Shown: piece by piece, positions 23,809-31,628 of the stretch
Layout: each line of letters opens with the position of its first letter
Position numbering within the stretch: position 1 is the first letter of the stretch
Source of the DNA: Pelomonas aquatica
GTDB lineage: Bacteria > Pseudomonadota > Gammaproteobacteria > Burkholderiales > Burkholderiaceae_C
Length of the DNA: 64,000 nt
NCBI RefSeq assembly: GCF_026712205.1
Contig: NZ_JAPPUW010000005.1
Coordinates: forward strand, 62,001 to 126,000
Direction: 5' to 3'
The notes under the pieces: model-generated
What the model saw: only the letters and a program-made list of their open reading frames with translations
What the model was told of the DNA's origin: nothing
Databases searched by the model: none
Position numbers and translations under genes: made by a program

Positions 23809-26185
23809 AGAGGTCGAGGATCGACTTCTTCTCTTCCTCCGTGGCCGCGCCCGGCACGTTGGGTTCGTTGGACAGTTCGCGCACGCCGCTCGTGCCCGAA
23901 TACTCCTCGTAGAACCATTCGCCATTCACGTTGACGACGCCTTCGGGCGGCGTCACCTCGTCGACGGCCTTGTTCTTCAGCGCGTACTGCATGTACTCGA
24001 TCCAGACCGGCAGGCTCAGGCCGCCGCCGGTCTCTCGGTCGCCGAGCTTGCGCGGCTGGTCGTAGCCGATCCAGACGACGGCGGCGAGCTCCTTCTGGTA
24101 GCCGGCGAACCAGGCGTCCATGGAGTCGTTGGTCGTGCCGGTCTTGCCGTAGATGTCGGGGCGCTTCAGCATGGCCTGGGCGCGTGCCGCCGTGCCGCTG
24201 CGCGTGACCTCCTGCAGCAGGCTGCTCATCATGAAGGCATTGCGCGGCTCGATGGCGCGGGCGCCGTCGGCCAGCGTCGTCGGCAGGGCCTCGTAGAGCA
24301 GCTTGCCCTTGTTGTCCGTGATCTTCGCGATCAGCTGCGGGCTCACGCGATAGCCGCCGTTGGCGAACACCGAATAGGCCTGGGCCATCTGCATCGGCGT
24401 CACCGAGCCGGCGCCGAGCGCCATCGTCAGATAGGCCGGATGCTTCTCGGCCTCGAAGCCGAAGCGCGTGATCCAGTCCTGCGCATAGCGCACGCCGATG
24501 GAGTGCAGGATGCGGATGGACACCATGTTCTTGGACTTGGCCAGCGCGGTGCGCAGCGGCATCGGGCCCTCGAACTTGCCGTCGTAGTTCTTGGGCTCCC
24601 AGGGCTGGCTGCCGGTCACGCCGGCATCGAAGAACAGCGGCGCGTCGTTGACGACGGTGGCCGGCGTGAAGCCCTTCTCCAGCGCGGCCGAGTAGATGAA
24701 GGGCTTGAAGCTGGAGCCCGGCTGGCGCCAGGCCTGGGTCACGTGGTTGAACTTGTTCTTGTTGTAGTCGAAGCCGCCCACCATCGCATGCACCTGGCCG
24801 CTGCGCGGGTCCAGGGACACGAAGGCGCCCTCGACCTCGGGCAACTGCGTGATGGTCCACTCGCCGCCGTCCTTTTGCTTTGAGCCCTTGACGACGCGGA
24901 TGACGGCGCCGCGGCGGATGCGGGTCTTGGGGTTGCCCTTGTCCGACAGGCCCGAGGTGGCGGGCTTGAGGCCGTCGCCGGTGATGGTGATGTTCTCGCC
25001 GCTCTGCAGCACGGCGGTGACCTTCTTCGGGTCGGCGTCGAGCACGACGGCCGCCAGCAGCTCGTCGTTGGCGGGGTGGTCGGCCAGGGCCTCGGCGATG
25101 CGGGGGTCCAGTTCCTTGGCATCGCCGGGCAGGTCGGCGTAGGCCTCGGGGCCGCGGTAGACCTGGCGCTTCTCGTAGTCCAGGATGCCGCGGCGCAGCG
25201 CGCGGTAGGCGCTGTTCTGCTCGGCGCTGTTCAGCGTCAGATAGACGTTGAGGCCGCGCGAATAGGCCTCGTCGCCGTACTGGCTGAAGATCAGCTGGCG
25301 CGCCGCCTCGGCGACGAACTCGGCATGCGAGACGGACTCGCTCACCGGCCGGATGCGCAGCTTCTCGGCTTTGGCCTCGTCGCGCTGTTCCTCGGTGATG
25401 TAGCCGGTCTCGTACATCCGCTCGATGATGTATTGCTGGCGGATGGTCGCGCGCTTGGGGTTGTTGATCGGGTTGTAGGCCGACGGCGCCTTGGGCAGGC
25501 CGGCCAGCATCGCGGCCTCGGCGACGCTGAGCTTGTCCAGCGGCTTGCCGAAATAGACCTCGCTGGCGGCCGCGAAGCCGTGCGCCCGGTGGCCCAGGAA
25601 GATCTGGTTCATGTAGATCTCGAGGATCTTCTCCTTGGACAGCGCCGACTCGATCTTCAGCGCCAGCAGGATTTCGTAGATCTTGCGCGTGAAGGTCTTC
25701 TCGGTGGACAGGTAGAAGTTGCGCGCCACCTGCATCGTGATCGTCGACGCGCCCTGGCTGCGCGACTCGCCGACGTTGGCCAGGCCGGCGCGGATGACGC
25801 CCAGATAGTCCACGCCGCCGTGCTGGTAGAAGCGCGCGTCCTCGATGGCCAGCACGGCTTCCTGCATGACCTTGGGGATCTGCTGGATCGGCAGGTAGCT
25901 GCGTCTCTCCTCGCCAAATTCGCCCAGCAGCACGCCGTCGCTGGACAGCACGCGCATGGGCAGCTTGGGGCGGTAGTCGGTCAGGCCGCTGATGTCCGGC
26001 AGATTGGGGTAGGCCAGGGACAGTGCCAGACCGAGCAGCAGGGCCACGGCGGCGGCGCCACCGGCCAGCAACCCCAGGCCCCACAGGGCCCAGCGTGCCA
26101 GGCGCTTGCCGAAGGTGGGGGAGGGCTTGCCGGCGGCGGCTGCGGTGGAGGGGCTGTGCGCAGCGGATCGGGGCTTGTCGTTCAT
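23798..26185 (-). CDS. mrcA: Penicillin-binding protein 1A (bifunctional transglycosylase/transpeptidase)
   Basis: 795 residues from ATG 26185 (MNDKPRSAAHSPSTAAAAG). It has a cytoplasmic tail, one membrane anchor (about 35-60), and a glycosyltransferase-51 domain with EDARFYQHGGVD and QGASTITMQVARN. An OB-like insert follows, then a transpeptidase domain with PGSSFKPF (catalytic Ser, SxxK), SKN and KTGTTNDSMDAW. It polymerises and cross-links peptidoglycan. It is divergent from the pilM operon, as in many proteobacteria, and convergent with cyaY. A longer frame to 26317 exists but has no family support. Confidence 0.96.
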   Translation of the reverse strand: MNDKPRSAAHSPSTAAAAGKPSPTFGKRLARWALWGLGLLAGGAAAVALLLGLALSLAYPNLPDISGLTDYRPKLPMRVLSSDGVLLGEFGEERRSYLPIQQIPKVMQEAVLAIEDARFYQHGGVDYLGVIRAGLANVGESRSQGASTITMQVARNFYLSTEKTFTRKIYEILLALKIESALSKEKILEIYMNQIFLGHRAHGFAAASEVYFGKPLDKLSVAEAAMLAGLPKAPSAYNPINNPKRATIRQQYIIERMYETGYITEEQRDEAKAEKLRIRPVSESVSHAEFVAEAARQLIFSQYGDEAYSRGLNVYLTLNSAEQNSAYRALRRGILDYEKRQVYRGPEAYADLPGDAKELDPRIAEALADHPANDELLAAVVLDADPKKVTAVLQSGENITITGDGLKPATSGLSDKGNPKTRIRRGAVIRVVKGSKQKDGGEWTITQLPEVEGAFVSLDPRSGQVHAMVGGFDYNKNKFNHVTQAWRQPGSSFKPFIYSAALEKGFTPATVVNDAPLFFDAGVTGSQPWEPKNYDGKFEGPMPLRTALAKSKNMVSIRILHSIGVRYAQDWITRFGFEAEKHPAYLTMALGAGSVTPMQMAQAYSVFANGGYRVSPQLIAKITDNKGKLLYEALPTTLADGARAIEPRNAFMMSSLLQEVTRSGTAARAQAMLKRPDIYGKTGTTNDSMDAWFAGYQKELAAVVWIGYDQPRKLGDRETGGGLSLPVWIEYMQYALKNKAVDEVTPPEGVVNVNGEWFYEEYSGTSGVRELSNEPNVPGAATEEEKKSILDLFKR

Positions 26186-26401
26186 GTGCCGGCGAGGCGC
26201 GCCCGCAGGCGCGTGGGGAGGAGGCGGCGGATTATAGGAAGCGCCATCGCCGCGGCGGCTATACGAAGAGCGGGAGTAAACGGTGTGCCAAACGACCGCT
26301 TCCCCTGTGTTTTTCATGAGCTTGCAAGTCAGTTGATTCGTGTATGTTTAGCAACGTGGCGTTACCAGCTCGCGCCGGATTTCCGTTCGGCGTCAACGGC
26401 T

Positions 26402-26430
26402 TTGCTGCTAGCATTCAAGTAACTTATTAA
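26402..26430 (+). promoter_or_regulatory. Candidate promoter of the pilMNOPQ operon
   Basis: TTGCTG (26402-26407), a 17-nt spacer and TATTAA (26425-26430) lie 39 nt before the pilM start. The 283-nt gap shared with divergent mrcA is visibly AT-richer near this end. GGGAC and AAGGG lie just before the ATG as ribosome-binding candidates. I see nothing else specific in the gap. Confidence 0.5.
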
Positions 26431-26468
26431 TAGTCTGATACGTTGCTCGCGTATCGGGGACAAAGGGC

Positions 26469-27548
26469 ATGGGAATACTTGACGCACTTTTGGGTCGCAA
26501 GCACCCTCCCCTGATTGGCCTGGATATCAGTTCCTCCAGTGTCAAGCTGGTGGAACTGAGCCAGACCAATGGTGGCGAATTCGTGCTGGAGCGTTTCGCC
26601 AGCGAGCCCTTCGAGAAGGGCTGGATCGCCGACGGCCAAATCGAGAAGTTCGACGAGGTGGCCGATGCCGTGCGCCGCGTTGTCGCGCGTAGCGGCTCCA
26701 AGACCCGCGACGCCGCGCTGGCCATGCCCCAGTCGGCCGTCATCACGAAGAAGATCATGCTGCCCGCCGGCCTGCGCGAGGAAGAGCTCGAACTACAGGT
26801 CGAGGCCGAGGCCAATCAATACATCCCGTTCTCGCTCGACGAGGTGAGCCTGGATTTCTGCGTCATCGGCCCGAGCCCGACGTCGGTGGGGGACGTGGAG
26901 GTGCTGATCGCCGCGTCGCGCAAGGACCGCGTGCAGGACCGCCAGGGCCTGGCCGAGGCGGCCGGCCTGCGCCCCGTTGTGCTGGACATCGAGTCGCATG
27001 CGTCGCGCATGGCAATGGGCCGGCTCGTCGCGGCCCTGCCCAACGAAGGCAAGGATGCGCTGGTGGCGCTGTTCGAGATCGGTGCCGACACGACCAGCCT
27101 CAAGGTGCTGCGCGACGAGGAACTGCTTTACGACCGCGACCAGTCTTTCGGCGGCTCGCAGCTGACCAGCCTGATCTCGCGCCAATACGGCTTTTCCTTC
27201 GAGGAGGCCGAGCAGAAGAAGCTGGCCGGCGACCTGCCGGAGGACTACGACACCAGCGTGCTCGGTCCCTTCGTTGACAGCCTGTCGCAGGAGATCGGCC
27301 GGGCGTTGCAGTACTTCTTCACCAGCACGCCGCATCACAAGGTGCATTACGTGATGCTGGCCGGCGGCACGGCCACGCTGCCGGGGCTCAAGGAGCGCGT
27401 CACCGACCTGACCGGCTTTGCCTGCATGGTGGTCAATCCCTTCGAGAACATGACCATCGGGGCCGCCGTGCGCGAGTCCAAGCTGCGGCGTGAGGCGCCG
27501 TCCTATCTGACGGCCTGTGGCCTCGCGATGCGGAGGTTCTTCCAGTGA
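26469..27548 (+). CDS. pilM: Type IV pilus assembly protein PilM
   Basis: 359 residues. PilM is the actin-like cytoplasmic ring protein that binds the PilN N-terminus. The N-terminal motif PPLIGLDISSSSVKLVELSQ contains the nucleotide-binding Asp. Further landmarks are the second phosphate loop FEIGADTTSLKVL, SFGGSQLTSLISRQYG and the C-terminal LAGGTATLPGLKERV. It is the first gene of pilMNOPQ, with its end overlapping pilN by 4 nt. Confidence 0.97.
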   Translation: MGILDALLGRKHPPLIGLDISSSSVKLVELSQTNGGEFVLERFASEPFEKGWIADGQIEKFDEVADAVRRVVARSGSKTRDAALAMPQSAVITKKIMLPAGLREEELELQVEAEANQYIPFSLDEVSLDFCVIGPSPTSVGDVEVLIAASRKDRVQDRQGLAEAAGLRPVVLDIESHASRMAMGRLVAALPNEGKDALVALFEIGADTTSLKVLRDEELLYDRDQSFGGSQLTSLISRQYGFSFEEAEQKKLAGDLPEDYDTSVLGPFVDSLSQEIGRALQYFFTSTPHHKVHYVMLAGGTATLPGLKERVTDLTGFACMVVNPFENMTIGAAVRESKLRREAPSYLTACGLAMRRFFQ

Positions 27549-28156
27549 TCCTGATCAACCTGCTGCCTTACCGCGAGGAGCGGCGCAAGCGGCGCAAGGC
27601 GGCCTTCTTCGCCGGCCTCGGCCTGGCTGCGTTGGTTGGTGCCGGCTTGGTCGTGGCGGCCTATCTGCTGCTGGAGTTCCTGACCCAGGAGCAGAGAGAG
27701 CACAACCAGTACATCCAGTCCGCCGTCACGCAGTTGGAGTCGCAGATCAAGGACATCGCCAACCTGAAGGCCGAGATCGAGTCGCTGAAGTCGCGCCAGA
27801 AGGCCGTCGAAGACCTGCAGACCGACCGCAACACGCCGGTGCAACTGCTCAACGACCTGGCCCGGCTGGCGCCCGAGGGCATCTACCTGACCGCCATCCG
27901 CCAGGACAACAAGCTGGTCACCGTCAGCGGCATTGCGCAGACCAACGAGCGCGTGTCCGAGTTCCTGCGCAATGTGTCGCGCAGCTCCGAATGGCTGGAG
28001 AAGCCCGATCTCATCGAGGTCAAGCTCGCCAACGTCACCACCAACACGCGGGACCAGCGTCGTCTGCTGGATTTCTCGATGAAGGTTTCGATCAAGGCGC
28101 CGCCGAGCGAGGCGACGCCAGGCATGCCGGCAGCTTCCGGCCCGAAGAAGACCTGA
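27545..28156 (+). CDS. pilN: Type IV pilus assembly protein PilN
   Basis: 203 residues. The cytoplasmic N-terminus MILINLLPYREERRKRRK is the conserved PilM-binding peptide (INLLPYREE). One membrane span follows (about 22-42), then a coiled coil (IKDIANLKAEIESLKSRQK) and a periplasmic ferredoxin-like domain. It forms a heterodimer with PilO in the alignment complex. It sits 6 nt ahead of pilO. Confidence 0.96.
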   Translation: MILINLLPYREERRKRRKAAFFAGLGLAALVGAGLVVAAYLLLEFLTQEQREHNQYIQSAVTQLESQIKDIANLKAEIESLKSRQKAVEDLQTDRNTPVQLLNDLARLAPEGIYLTAIRQDNKLVTVSGIAQTNERVSEFLRNVSRSSEWLEKPDLIEVKLANVTTNTRDQRRLLDFSMKVSIKAPPSEATPGMPAASGPKKT

Positions 28157-28162
28157 TCGACC

Positions 28163-28852
28163 ATGGCCATCACCACGCCCAAGATCGACCTGAACGCCTG
28201 GTTCGCCGGAGTCACCAGCCAGTTCCAGGGACTCAATCCCAAGGAGCCGGGCCAGTGGCCCCTGGCCCCCAAGCTCGCGGCCTCGCTGGTCGTCATGATC
28301 GCCGTCGTCGTTGCCGGCTATGTGTTCGTGCTGTCCGACGTCCAGGCCGGCCTGGACGCGGAAGTCGCCCGCGAGCCCCAGCTGCGCCAGGACTACAAGA
28401 CCAAGCTGGCCCAGGCAGTCAACCTGCCGGAACTGCGCAAGCAGAAGAGCCAGGTCGAGGAATACGTGACCCAGCTCGAGAAGCAGCTGCCGGGCAAGGC
28501 CGAGATCGACTCGCTGCTGTCCGACATCAGCAGCGCCGGCGTCGGCCGCGGCCTGCAGTTCGAGCTCTTCCGCCCGGGCCAGGTGCTCGTCAAGGATTAC
28601 TACGCGGAGCTGCCGATCGCGGTGAAGGTGTCGGGTCGCTATCACGACATCGGCGCCTTCGCGGCTGACGTGTCCAACCTGTCGCGCATCGTGACGCTGA
28701 ACAACCTTGTCGTCGTGGCGCCTGCCACCCGTGACCCCAATGGCACGCTCAGCATGGAAGCGACGGCCCGCACCTATCGCTATCTCGACGCGTCGGAGGT
28801 GGCGGACCAGAGGAAGGCTGCCGCCGCCGCCAAGGCCGGAGGCAAGAAATGA
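28163..28852 (+). CDS. pilO: Type IV pilus assembly protein PilO
   Basis: 229 residues. It has a membrane span near residues 40-60 (LVVMIAVVVAGYVFVLSDV), a coiled coil (LRKQKSQVEEYVTQLEKQLPG), then the PilO periplasmic core (GVGRGLQFELFRPGQVL, ELPIAVKVSGRYHDIGAF). It partners PilN and contacts PilP. The C-terminal tail is Ala/Lys-rich. Its stop overlaps the pilP start. Confidence 0.96.
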   Translation: MAITTPKIDLNAWFAGVTSQFQGLNPKEPGQWPLAPKLAASLVVMIAVVVAGYVFVLSDVQAGLDAEVAREPQLRQDYKTKLAQAVNLPELRKQKSQVEEYVTQLEKQLPGKAEIDSLLSDISSAGVGRGLQFELFRPGQVLVKDYYAELPIAVKVSGRYHDIGAFAADVSNLSRIVTLNNLVVVAPATRDPNGTLSMEATARTYRYLDASEVADQRKAAAAAKAGGKK

Positions 28853-29370
28853 AGCGCCTGCTGATTCCCCTCGTGGCGCTGATGCTGGTCGGCTGCGGCA
28901 GCGACATCGAAGAACTGCGCCAATGGATGGAGCAGCAGCGCAAGGAAACCAAGCCGAGCGTCACGCCGCTGCTGCCGCCCAAGAAGTTCCTGCCCCAGCC
29001 CTATGAGGCCGGTTCGAGCGTGGATCCCTTCAGTGCGCAGAAGCTCAGCGTCGCGATCAAGCAGGAAGCGGCGCAGCCGAACTCGCTGTTGACGGCCGAA
29101 ATCAACCGTCGCAAGGAACCGCTTGAGGCCTATCCGCTGGACAACATGAGCATGGTCGGCAGCCTGACGCGCGACAAGCAGCGCTATGCGCTGCTGCGCG
29201 TCGACAGCCTGCTCTACCAAGTCAAGGCCGGGGACTACCTTGGCCAGAACTTCGGCCGCATCACCAAGATCAGCGAGACCGAAATCACGTTGCGAGAAGT
29301 CGTCCAGGACGCTGCGGGCGAGTGGATCGAGCGCACCAGTACCCTCCAGCTACAGGAGAAGGGACGATGA
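28849..29370 (+). CDS. pilP: Type IV pilus lipoprotein PilP
   Basis: 173 residues. The signal peptide has lipobox LVGC (Cys16), so the protein is lipid-anchored. A low-complexity linker is followed by the PilP beta-domain: NMSMVGSLTRDKQRYALLRV, YQVKAGDYLGQNFGRI, TEITLREVVQDAAGEW. PilP connects PilNO to the PilQ secretin. It overlaps pilQ by 4 nt. Confidence 0.96.
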   Translation: MKRLLIPLVALMLVGCGSDIEELRQWMEQQRKETKPSVTPLLPPKKFLPQPYEAGSSVDPFSAQKLSVAIKQEAAQPNSLLTAEINRRKEPLEAYPLDNMSMVGSLTRDKQRYALLRVDSLLYQVKAGDYLGQNFGRITKISETEITLREVVQDAAGEWIERTSTLQLQEKGR

Positions 29371-31565
29371 AGACATTGCAGGAGAACAAGTCGATGGGCC
29401 GTGGCTGGTTGCTGGGAATCGCCTGCTCTCTGTTGGGCGCGTCTGCGGCCTGGGCCGAGCCCCAGATCCAGGCGATCAACATGAGCCAGCAGGCGGGTGT
29501 GGACATCGTCCGCATCGAATTGAGCGAACCGCTGGCCGCCGTGCCCACGGGGTTCACGATCCAATCGCCGCCGCGCGTCGCGATCGACCTCCCGGGCGTG
29601 GGCAATGCCCTGGGGCGCAACGCCATCGAGCTCAACCAGGGCAATCTGCGCTCAGCCAACATCGCCCAGGCCGGGGACCGCGCCCGCGTCGTGCTGAACC
29701 TGCGCCAGGCCTCGAACTACCAGGCCAAGCTGGAAGGCAATGCGCTGGTGATCTCGCTGGGTTCGAGCGGGGTGCAGCAGGCCCAGGCCCCTGGCGAGCC
29801 CGTGCACTTCGCGCAGAGCCTGAATAGCGCGCCCCAGGCGCTGCGCGACATCGACTTCCGTCGTGGCGCCGAAGGCACCGGTCGCGTCATCGTCAACCTG
29901 CCGAGCAATCAGGTCGGCGTCGACATCCAGCAGCAGGGGCACAGCCTGATCGTGGAGTTCCTGCGGTCCAGCCTGCCGGAGAACCTGCGCCGCAAGATCG
30001 ACGTGACCGACTTCGGCACGCCGGTGCAGATGATCACGACGACCCAGGCGGGTGACCGCGTGCGCATGGTCGTCGAGCCCAAGGGCAACTGGGAGCACAG
30101 CGCCTACCAGAGCGACAACCAGTTCGTGCTCGAAGTGCGGCCGCAGAAGGTCGACCCCAACAAGCTGACGCAGGGGCCGGGCTTTGCCGGCGATAAGCTG
30201 TCGCTGAACTTCCAGAACATCGAAGTGCGGGCGTTGTTGCAGGTCATTGCCGACTTCACCAACTTCAACGTCGTCACCAGCGACACGGTGACGGGCAACG
30301 TCACGTTGCGCCTGAAGGATGTCCCCTGGGACCAGGCCCTGGACATCATCATGCAGGCCAAGGGGCTGGGCCTGAAGAAATCCGGCAATGTGCTGTGGAT
30401 CGCGCCCAAGGACGAACTGGCGGCCAAGGAAAAGCTGGACCTCGAATCCAAGGCGGCCATCGCGCAACTGGAACCTCTGCGCAGCCAGTCTTTCCAGCTC
30501 AACTATGTGAAGGCCGAGGAGATCGCCAAGGGCCTGGCCGGCCAGAGCATTGGTGCCGGGAGCGGCAGCAATGGCAGCAGCAACAGCGGCGGCAACAGCA
30601 GCAGCTCGGGTACCGGTACGCGCATCTTGTCGCCGCGCGGCAGCGTGATTTCCGAGTCGCGCACCAACCAGCTCTTCGTGTCGGACATCCCGAGCAAGCT
30701 CGAAGAGATCCAGGCCATGATCGCGAAGATCGACGTGCCGGTGCGCCAGGTGCTGATCGAGGCCCGCATCGTCGAGGCCAACGACAAGTTCGGTCGAGCG
30801 CTGGGTGTCAAGCTCGGAGCCAACGACCTGCGCGGCCAGCAGGGGGGCATCCCGGGCTACAGCGTCGGTGGCGGCAACTACGTGACCATCGGCGGCAACT
30901 ACAACGGCGTCGGCTCGCAGACCAACCAGGGCGTCACGGCGAACTACAACAACACGCAGTTCATCAATATGCCTGCCAACGTCTCGTCCGACAGTTTCAG
31001 CGGCGGCACGGCGGCGCAGGTGGCGTTGTCGCTGTTCAGTGCAACGGCCAACCGCTTCCTGAACCTGGAACTGTCGGCGTTGGAGTCCGATGGCAAGGGC
31101 AAGGTCGTGTCCAGCCCGCGCATCATCACGGCGGACCAGGTCAAGGCCGTCATCGAGCAGGGCGAGGAACTGCCCTACCAGGTGGCCACCGCCAGTGGCG
31201 CGACCTCGATTGCCTTCCGCAAGGCCAACCTCAAGCTTGAGGTGACGCCGCAGATCACGCCCGAAGGCAGCGTCATCCTGAACGTCGATGTCAACAAGGA
31301 CAGCCGCGGCACGCTGACGCCCCAGGGCTACGCCATCAACACCAAGCATGCGCAGACGCAGGTGCTGGTCGAGAACGGCGGCACCGTCGTCATCGGTGGC
31401 ATCTACACCCAGGACGAGGGCGAGACGGTCAACAAGGTGCCGCTGCTTGGCGACGTGCCCTTGCTGGGCAACCTGTTCAAGAACACGGTTCGCACGTCCA
31501 GCAAGACCGAGTTGTTGATCTTCCTGACGCCCAAGGTCGTCAGCGAGCGCACGGCAGTGCGTTGA
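29367..31565 (+). CDS. pilQ: Type IV pilus secretin PilQ
   Basis: 732 residues from ATG 29367, preceded by AGGAGAAGGG; an earlier in-frame ATG lies inside pilP and has no signal peptide. The signal sequence ends ASAAWA. Two AMIN domains (about 30-130 and 150-255) bind peptidoglycan. N0 (LSLNFQNIEVRALLQVIADF) and N1 domains follow, then a Gly/Ser/Asn linker near residue 400 and the secretin domain ending KVPLLGDVPLLGNLFKNT. It forms the outer-membrane pore for the pilus. It is the last of the pilM operon genes in the canonical order. Confidence 0.97.
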   Translation: MKTLQENKSMGRGWLLGIACSLLGASAAWAEPQIQAINMSQQAGVDIVRIELSEPLAAVPTGFTIQSPPRVAIDLPGVGNALGRNAIELNQGNLRSANIAQAGDRARVVLNLRQASNYQAKLEGNALVISLGSSGVQQAQAPGEPVHFAQSLNSAPQALRDIDFRRGAEGTGRVIVNLPSNQVGVDIQQQGHSLIVEFLRSSLPENLRRKIDVTDFGTPVQMITTTQAGDRVRMVVEPKGNWEHSAYQSDNQFVLEVRPQKVDPNKLTQGPGFAGDKLSLNFQNIEVRALLQVIADFTNFNVVTSDTVTGNVTLRLKDVPWDQALDIIMQAKGLGLKKSGNVLWIAPKDELAAKEKLDLESKAAIAQLEPLRSQSFQLNYVKAEEIAKGLAGQSIGAGSGSNGSSNSGGNSSSSGTGTRILSPRGSVISESRTNQLFVSDIPSKLEEIQAMIAKIDVPVRQVLIEARIVEANDKFGRALGVKLGANDLRGQQGGIPGYSVGGGNYVTIGGNYNGVGSQTNQGVTANYNNTQFINMPANVSSDSFSGGTAAQVALSLFSATANRFLNLELSALESDGKGKVVSSPRIITADQVKAVIEQGEELPYQVATASGATSIAFRKANLKLEVTPQITPEGSVILNVDVNKDSRGTLTPQGYAINTKHAQTQVLVENGGTVVIGGIYTQDEGETVNKVPLLGDVPLLGNLFKNTVRTSSKTELLIFLTPKVVSERTAVR

Positions 31566-31628
31566 AGCAAGCCTGTAAATTGACGATGTGCCGACGCCCT
31601 GGGTTGGCGACGCATGGGAGCGATGGAA

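Noticed and set aside
26186-26317. N-terminal extension of PBP1A to 26317
   Set aside because: The added residues (rich in Ser, Arg and Pro) have no family support and cover the probable promoter side of the divergent region.
30550-30620. Short tandem-repeat tract in pilQ as a possible CRISPR or slippage repeat
   Set aside because: It is a coding Gly/Ser/Asn linker with varied codons, normal for secretins, and has no spacer structure.
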